A stretch of 64,000 nt of DNA, taken from the NCBI GenBank assembly GCA_022559845.1, contig JAHNEJ010002204.1:1-64000 (forward strand). The letters are read 5' to 3'. Source of the DNA: Amorphophallus konjac (taxonomy: Eukaryota; Streptophyta; Magnoliopsida; Alismatales; Araceae). Positions within the stretch are counted from its first letter, which is position 1. Each line of letters opens with the position of its first letter. Positions 58,097-64,000 of this stretch are shown here, one piece after another. The notes beneath the pieces are model-generated. The model was not told where the DNA came from. It worked only from the letters and a program-made list of their open reading frames with translations, and did no database searches. The translations under genes were made by a program, and so were the position numbers.

Positions 58097-58225
58097 GGAT
58101 GTTCCCATGGGGCCGGCACCACCTGGTGCCGGGCCCACCCCCCCTCTCATCGCCTCCCCTCATAAATGCATTGGGGGGGGGGGGGGCCGGCACCAGGTGG
58201 TGTCGGCCCCATGGGAACATCCCCC
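58094..58225. mobile_element. Foldback element with 38-nt arms in (TA)n
   Basis: Arms 58,094-58,131 and 58,188-58,225 are inverted copies (GGGGGATGTTCCCATGGGGC...), one mismatch in 38. Each arm has its own inner palindromes (GGGATGTTCCC, CACCTGGTG). The 56-bp loop ends in a long G run. Flanking TA repeats suggest insertion at TA. Confidence 0.75.
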
Positions 58226-60176
58226 ATATATATATATATAATAAACCTGACACGCTTCTGGTTGCACGAGGGATGAGTGGCTTTTGTGGCACAGCGGCCG
58301 GTAGCGGCGGCAGCCTGTTAGCCAAGGAAAATGCTGGGTGGCAATGGGTGATAAACAGTGGTCCAGTGAATGGTTTTCGGTATCATATTTGTCTAAGTCA
58401 TATGGTTCGTTGACTCGATCTGAGTCAGGGTGATTCAGACGGATCTACTTAATTCATAAAAAATTAAACATTAAATGACTGACTCGGATCGAGCCGCTTC
58501 TCTCGCCCTCTCTACCCTTCTCTTCGACTTTGTAGGCGTGTTCCGATAAATATTCAGTGGTGGCGGCGAGGATACGACGATGGTAGACGAGATCCGACAG
58601 TGACGATGATGATCCGGCCAAAAGAGACGTTGCCAGTCACGGTGAGACAAGAGTGTCGGGCGCCAAAGTGAGGGAAGAAAATGCCGCTAAGGTGGGAGGG
58701 TGTCAGGATGGGGGAAGAAAATCAAGTGAATGCCATAGGATTTCAAACAAAAATCACTAATCAAGAGATTGTAAAGTTACAAGAGAAATGATAGACCGTA
58801 TGGTGGGAGGTGTCAGCCCGAGTCACATGTGACTCAGGCGTATCATACCAAATCAGAGCGACCTCGTTCCGATACGGATCACTGAGTCAATGACGTGTAT
58901 GTACAATGTCTCAAGTCAAGATACGGGTCGAACTATGTCGGACAGTGTAGTACCAGGTCGGCCCAAGATATTTTGAAAAAAAATAAAAATAAACTCAATT
59001 GGACTTGACTTGAGACAGTCCGACCCGTATCTTATTAGGACCATAGTTCGCTCAACTCGGTCCGACCCGCCTCGACTCGAGTGACTAGGATCTTATTTAA
59101 AAAGTTCCAAGTTACCATTCGAGCAAATCTCATCGAGTTGTGATGGACTATTTAAATAATAATAATAATATTTAAAAATTTAAAGAATAAAAATATAATA
59201 ATGATATATATAACATTAGTCATAAATCTTACATTTTATGGATAATGAAGCTCCTCCATAGTTGACTCAATCCGAGTCGGCTCCGAGTTTGGACGTCTCA
59301 TATCGGATCAAGGAGATCGTCATGGAACCCTGATCAGGACGGATCCGGGTCAACAGACAATGACAGGTGATGGGCAGACCTGGCAGACAATGATGTGGGG
59401 GGCAGTGGGTGGCCACTGGCAGCAGTGTTGAACGTGAGGGGAGTTAGGGGGTAGAAACAAGTCAAACAACCCGTGTGAATAGCGAGTGGCGGACGATGAT
59501 GATAGGTGGTGCTGGTTGTAGCTTCGATTCTTCGGCGACGAGGGGAGCGGCGGATGGCATTGCAAACGTAAGCGATGGTGTAAAAATGGTGGACAATCGG
59601 CGGCGGCAATGGTTGGAGCAGTGGATGATGGCATATATATATATATATAAAACTTGCCGACCAGACGTCATCTTCTGCAATTGTCCGTCCGTAGGACATT
59701 GTATGTTGCCCATTTAGGAGGAATATAGTTCTTATGTTGTCATTTAGGAGATACTCGTTAGAATCATCTCTCATATTCTTGTTTTTTTCTCTACTTAAAG
59801 TTGTAAAACATCATAATATGAAGAAGATAGTGATAGTAATCGCGGTTCTTCAAGGATTACTACTGTTTGTATCATATCCTTAAAACACTCAAATCCTCCT
59901 CGTCCATCATATTATATATATAGAGTCAGGTGATGATCCACCATGTCACCCAACTCATAAACTGCTGATACATATGTGGAGATGAGATTGCCTAATTTTA
60001 ATGGATTGGAGTAGGAAAAACAAAAAAAAAATTACTGTATAGCCGTAGCTACTTGAGATGTTTTAAGCATGGACTAGATAGAACAAGACAAACAAGCAAA
60101 CTGACATGACTGATACGGGTATCAGGTCAGGGTCAGCTCTTGCAGAAAGGGATGGATGGAAAGAAAAGCTCTGCTA
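58226..60176. other. Intergenic, no gene
   Basis: Copy 2 of the ~77-bp repeat is at 58,727-58,800. From 58,800 to 59,340 there are many GACTCGAGT/ACTCGG-type motifs in both orientations, suggesting a worn inverted-repeat element. A (TA)n run is at 59,633. Frames here are spurious. Confidence 0.45.
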
Positions 60177-63100
60177 TCATTGCAAAATGATCTTCGCAAT
60201 TGATTGTGCAGAAGTAGGACGCAAGTTGGCGAAGCAAAATTCCTGCCATGAGTTGTTGGGCGATGTGGATTCGCAGCAGTCTTCCAATTGATGATCTGGT
60301 GGTGGTCTAGAAAATGCTTGGTATACCACATTAACTACGTTGCGTGCTGATTCGCGCGCCTCTGGCAGTCTGTCGTTCAACAAATCAGCAGCAACGTGAA
60401 GTAGATTTTCTAACCCGAACTCTTTCACAACTCCATTGTCCTGGCATGAATTTGAAGTCGTTTCAAAAAAGACATGAATTTGAATTGAAGTATAAATAAA
60501 AAAGCACTTAACAGAATCAATATTTAATAATGTAATGACTAATGATACACAAATAATGCTTGTTGTGTAAACATAATATATATGGAGCACTGCATAAACT
60601 GACATAGAGAGAATCAAGGGGTGGGCGCAAAACGAGGTACTGCGTAGAAAATGACCGTAGTAACAAATGTGGCAGACATGGGGCAATAATAATAATATAG
60701 AACATCAAGAGTTTCTAAACACATTGCAATCGTTTTTCCAGAGACTCATCTGCATGTGTCATTCTAGCTAGGTCGACTAGATCAGCTAGTGAAAGATCCA
60801 CGGTTATTCAAAATTTTCAACCGGACCCTAAAAGGGGTTGGGTTTGTGTCAAGCGCCAAACACTGGACAGGAGAAAATGTCAAAATGCCATCAGACCGGT
60901 TGATATTTCTTAATTACCCAGTTCAGCCTATGCAACCCGGAAATGGTAAATGAGTCATGCACAGAATTTCCATTTTTTAATCTTTTTTTCTAAAATAGTG
61001 CAAGAAGGTAATTAAGCCAAGCCATTATTACCATCTTGGTCACACAGGTTGAAAGGGAGACTGCAGCTTTAGCTCTCACTTTAAGGTTTGCATGTTTGAC
61101 GTAGCACTGGAGCTTCTTGAGCAAGGGAATGGATGGGAGGAAGCATGCCATTTCATGCAGCGACTTCTCAGCTTCTTCGCACACAAATCTTTTGTCTTGA
61201 GAGGCCTTCATAAGAAGCTGCAGGAGCTGCAAAAAAGGCAGAAAATTACAGTGTGGAGGAATGAGGGAGGTCATTAACATTTTTGCAGCCATTTGCCAAT
61301 TGCCAGTAACAGAACTCCATCAATGTAGAGAGAGGTGTGTTGCTGTGTCATATATTACATAGCTTCAAATGCCGATATCCTACAATTCTACATACACCAC
61401 GAAAAGCACTGCTGTAGTGCACAGTTCTGGGATGCATTCTGTGGTTATTATCACGAACTTGGCTTTTAATTATCCTGTCAGTCGGAAGGATTCATTTATT
61501 ACCCTTCTCAAATACGTGTTACTAGACATATTTTCTCGATGCATGCCCCATTTTCGCTTACACAATTGAACGAAAGACTGACTTTTAGCTGGGTGTGAAG
61601 GGGTAGGGGAGGAAGGAGGGATGCCATGCCGTACGTACCAAGTGATCAAAAGCGTCTTCCTCGGGAGTGGTTGGAAGCAACTCATGTCCAAAGGATCTGA
61701 AAATGTCAGTTGAAGCCATGATTGATGTCTTGCACAATGCACTCCTTGGATTCTTCATTGCTTTCACCATCACCAACATCACCCTATGCCTGTGTAGATG
61801 TAGTTGTGATCCTTCAGGCCAGAAAAAGGAGAACATGATGAAGCAATGCATGTGAGACACAACAGGGAAATGTTATCTTAGTCACCATAGTATCCAATTC
61901 AAAATCAAATGGCACTTCCATGACCAGGTCAAAACTGTGAAGGACCTGGCTAGCATGTGAGACACAACAGACTGGGATTGCAACATTATTGTGGCATTAG
62001 AGATTAAGTGACTCTGACATCATGGTATATGACCATCCATTACAAAACCAATTGACAGTGAATGGAGGAAGGGGGCTTCTTTCCTATAAACCCATAGCTC
62101 ACCCTTATGCAACTGATGCGAGACTTAAATGTCAGTAACCTACTAAGCTAAGCAACATGAAAAATGTGTAACAGAGGTACTGGGTACTAGTTTGACGGAT
62201 CATTTTTTTCCCAAGTTTCTGAATTTTCTTCTGCCAAAATATTGGACTCACCAAAAATATTTGTTTATAAGAGTTTCTGCAACCCAATCCCTGATCAACA
62301 ATCGAAAAATCAAGTTAATCTCCAATGAAACTCCGGTTAAGGCAAATGACGAACGACTTGGTAATCCCTGTCTGGTTGTACCGTGTCAAGCTCCACCATC
62401 TTCTTGAGTGCTATAGGTTATCTGCTAAAGCGGCCATTTCAAAAGTAATTGAGATTAGCTAGTTGATGATTTTCGTCTATAAATCCCCTTGGGGGTATAC
62501 TCCATCATCAACCCATCATCAACAAACACTCGTACCATCAATCTGAGGTCAGTTTAGAACATGGACGCATGTGTTCCAAAGATTTTGAGAAGCGCAGTTC
62601 CTATCTTTTGATAAATGATATACTTAGCAAAAGAGGGCAGGAGAGGTAGTGAAGCGATCACTTACAGCATCGGCTGCAGAAGAGAAGAGTGATGTAGCGC
62701 GATGCGGCGGACATCATTCAGCGCTTCGCACACCTTAGTCCAGTCTTTTGAATCCAACTCCTCCAGCAACCTCTGGAAAAAGGGAAAATAGCGCAGATGA
62801 TCACAGGTGAACACAACATCAAATCTTTGTACTTCGTAAATTGACGCCATTGGGATACCAAGTAAACATCAAAAGCCAAACAAATCTTGAATCAGATTTG
62901 AGGCCGATAACAAGTGGAAGTAAAAAAAAAAAAACAGGAAACGGGGAGAAGCCCAGGAAAGCCAACCGGAGGATGAGAGCAGCACGTCTTACGGTGATCT
63001 TAATTTCCGGGTCGGCGAGGGGTTTCAGGTCGCAGGAAGCGACGTACTCCACCGACGCGTCGGCGGCTTTGGGCGGCGGCAGTGGCGCCGCATTCTCGTC

Positions 63101-63208
63101 GTTTTTCACCACGCGGGCGATCTCGGACCTGGCGGCGGCGACCTTGGCGATCTTCTTGGGTCGTTCCGGCGAGATGGGGAGGGCGTTGTCCAGGGATCTG
63201 AGAGCCAT
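60177..63208 (-). CDS. ARM/HEAT (TOG-like) repeat protein, 5 exons
   Basis: Exons (minus): 63,208-62,993, 62,772-62,666, 61,789-61,639, 61,226-61,032 and 60,440-60,177. They join in phase to 310 aa; all introns are GT-AG. The N-terminal ~70 residues are disordered, basic and Pro/Ala-rich. From there helical repeats follow: LLEELDSKDWTKVCEALNDVRRIALHH, the typical first helices of a TOG domain, then HRVMLVMVKAMKNPRSALCKTSIMASTDIF, VRAKAAVSLSTCVTKM, and LLHVAADLLNDRLPEARESARNVVNVVY near the end. The layout and size match the plant single-domain ARM-repeat proteins of the At4g15830 type, related to TOGARAM/CLASP TOG domains that bind tubulin. A microtubule role is inferred from the fold only. 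The ATG follows a CT/GA-repeat leader. Confidence 0.85.
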
Positions 63209-63221
63209 TTCTGGCCTCCTC

Positions 63222-63222
63222 T

Positions 63223-63254
<32 letters not shown>
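63222..63254. repeat. (TC)n in 5' leader of the TOG-like gene
   Basis: About 16 TC units, read as (GA)n on the gene strand, 14 nt upstream of the ATG at 63,208. GA-rich leaders are common in plants and can bind BPC/GAGA factors. Confidence 0.85.
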
Positions 63255-63256
<2 letters not shown>

Positions 63257-64000
63257 ATGCCACCTTCTGGCGTCAGCCAGAGAATCGAGAAGCAGCCACC
63301 GAGGGGAGGAGGGAGCACGACCGAGGCCGGCAGCAGAGTTTCCTCTCTTTAATTTGGAAGACGAAGAAGGGTTAGTAGGGGGGGAGGGGGACGTGCAGGT
63401 TGCGGTGGAGATTTAAAATTTGAAAACCGCGAGAGATAACGTTAACATGCGAGGTTCGTCTGCGCAGAGATTTGGATACGCATGACAGATATGGTGTTCT
63501 CCAGCACGTGCGAGAATCCCGTTCGTATACCTCCCCTCTCAGACGCGTATGCGTTGAGATGTGCACCCGGAAATTCGGAACGTTTAACGGCTAGTTTTTC
63601 TTTGAAAACCTTTTTATTCCTGCTCTACCTTTTTACGCGTAACGTGCACTGTTTCGTTTATTTACGGTTTTACCTCCACTTCTTCTCACGCTGGGCCACA
63701 GAATGGGGCCCGGAGGATTATTGGGCTTTCGTCGCTTTTCCACGTCTGCTCGTCCCGTCGTCCATTGCGGCTTGCAACGCTTAAAGTGGAGGAAAAAAAT
63801 GCTCAGTGTACACGCGTGGATTATTATTATACATCTCGCGTGCATTAGGGTTTTTTTTAAAAAAAAATTTGTGACGTGAAATGTAAGACGTCTAAATTTG
63901 CGATATAAATCATATCTTTATCAGATTTTTAAAAAATTCAAAAAAAAATCAGACCAAATAAATAATGTTGGGCCTATTTTTTGGATCGCTCTTTTTATTT
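63255..64000. other. Promoter side of the TOG-like gene; no gene
   Basis: GC-rich for the first 150 bp, then mixed. No reading frame of known family. The last 150 bp are A/T-rich. Confidence 0.4.

Noticed and set aside
57813..58413. Frames with long Tyr-Ile runs
   Set aside because: They are translations of the (TA)n microsatellite and the hairpin.
59334..59774. 146-aa minus-strand frame
   Set aside because: It is low complexity (Pro/His/Thr), with (TA)n in frame and overlapping frames on both strands.

Overview
The window is nuclear DNA of a flowering plant with a large, repeat-rich genome. It holds three spliced plant housekeeping-type genes, plant LTR retrotransposons with an initiator-Met-tRNA-type primer site, plant mobile domain (PMD) genes, and many small inverted-repeat elements. 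The PPR gene is GC-rich at its 5' end and becomes AT-richer towards its 3' end. One p23 intron is 8.1 kb. Both traits fit a monocot with long introns, but the species cannot be fixed from the sequence alone.

Layout. 1-14.5 kb is a repeat block. It carries three minus-strand PMD-family genes (15-1351, partial; 1918-3320; 6754-7686), a decayed coiled-coil reading frame (about 8520-9290), and two related 0.9 kb blocks (3.65-4.60 and 9.69-10.55 kb). It also holds arrays of about 28-bp perfect palindromes, a ~90-bp tandem repeat, an AGTCTATACA array and long C/T-rich tracts. The order PMD gene, second ORF, LTR-like block occurs twice and suggests two copies of one PMD-carrying element. 14.57-33.27 kb is a nest. 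A decayed Tat-type Ty3/gypsy pol (minus) contains a LINE relic (minus), and the LINE relic is split by a 12.9 kb Tekay/Del-type chromovirus (plus, 20,099-33,003, TSD TGCAA). A second, truncated copy of the same chromovirus lies at 14,565-16,241.

34.4-44.4 kb is the Hsp90 co-chaperone p23 gene (six coding exons, 184 aa). Its first coding exon is only 5 nt, and its first intron holds a Mutator-like element and a 1.76 kb solo LTR with a hAT-type element inside it. 44.9-48.5 kb is intergenic with Tourist, Mutator and hAT-type non-autonomous elements. 48,574-50,646 is an intronless 690-aa P-class PPR gene. 50.7-60.1 kb is intergenic with LINE tails, two more hAT-type elements, a TA microsatellite and a strong hairpin. 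60,177-63,208 (minus) is a five-exon ARM/TOG-like gene of 310 aa.

The three host genes (chaperone, organelle RNA binding, probable microtubule-related) show no functional link. The rest of the window is mobile-element history. The features I could not match to a known class are the palindrome arrays and two-unit PMD block, the tRNA-like module inside the chromovirus LTR, and the single-sided 1.16 kb duplication in the 5' LTR.
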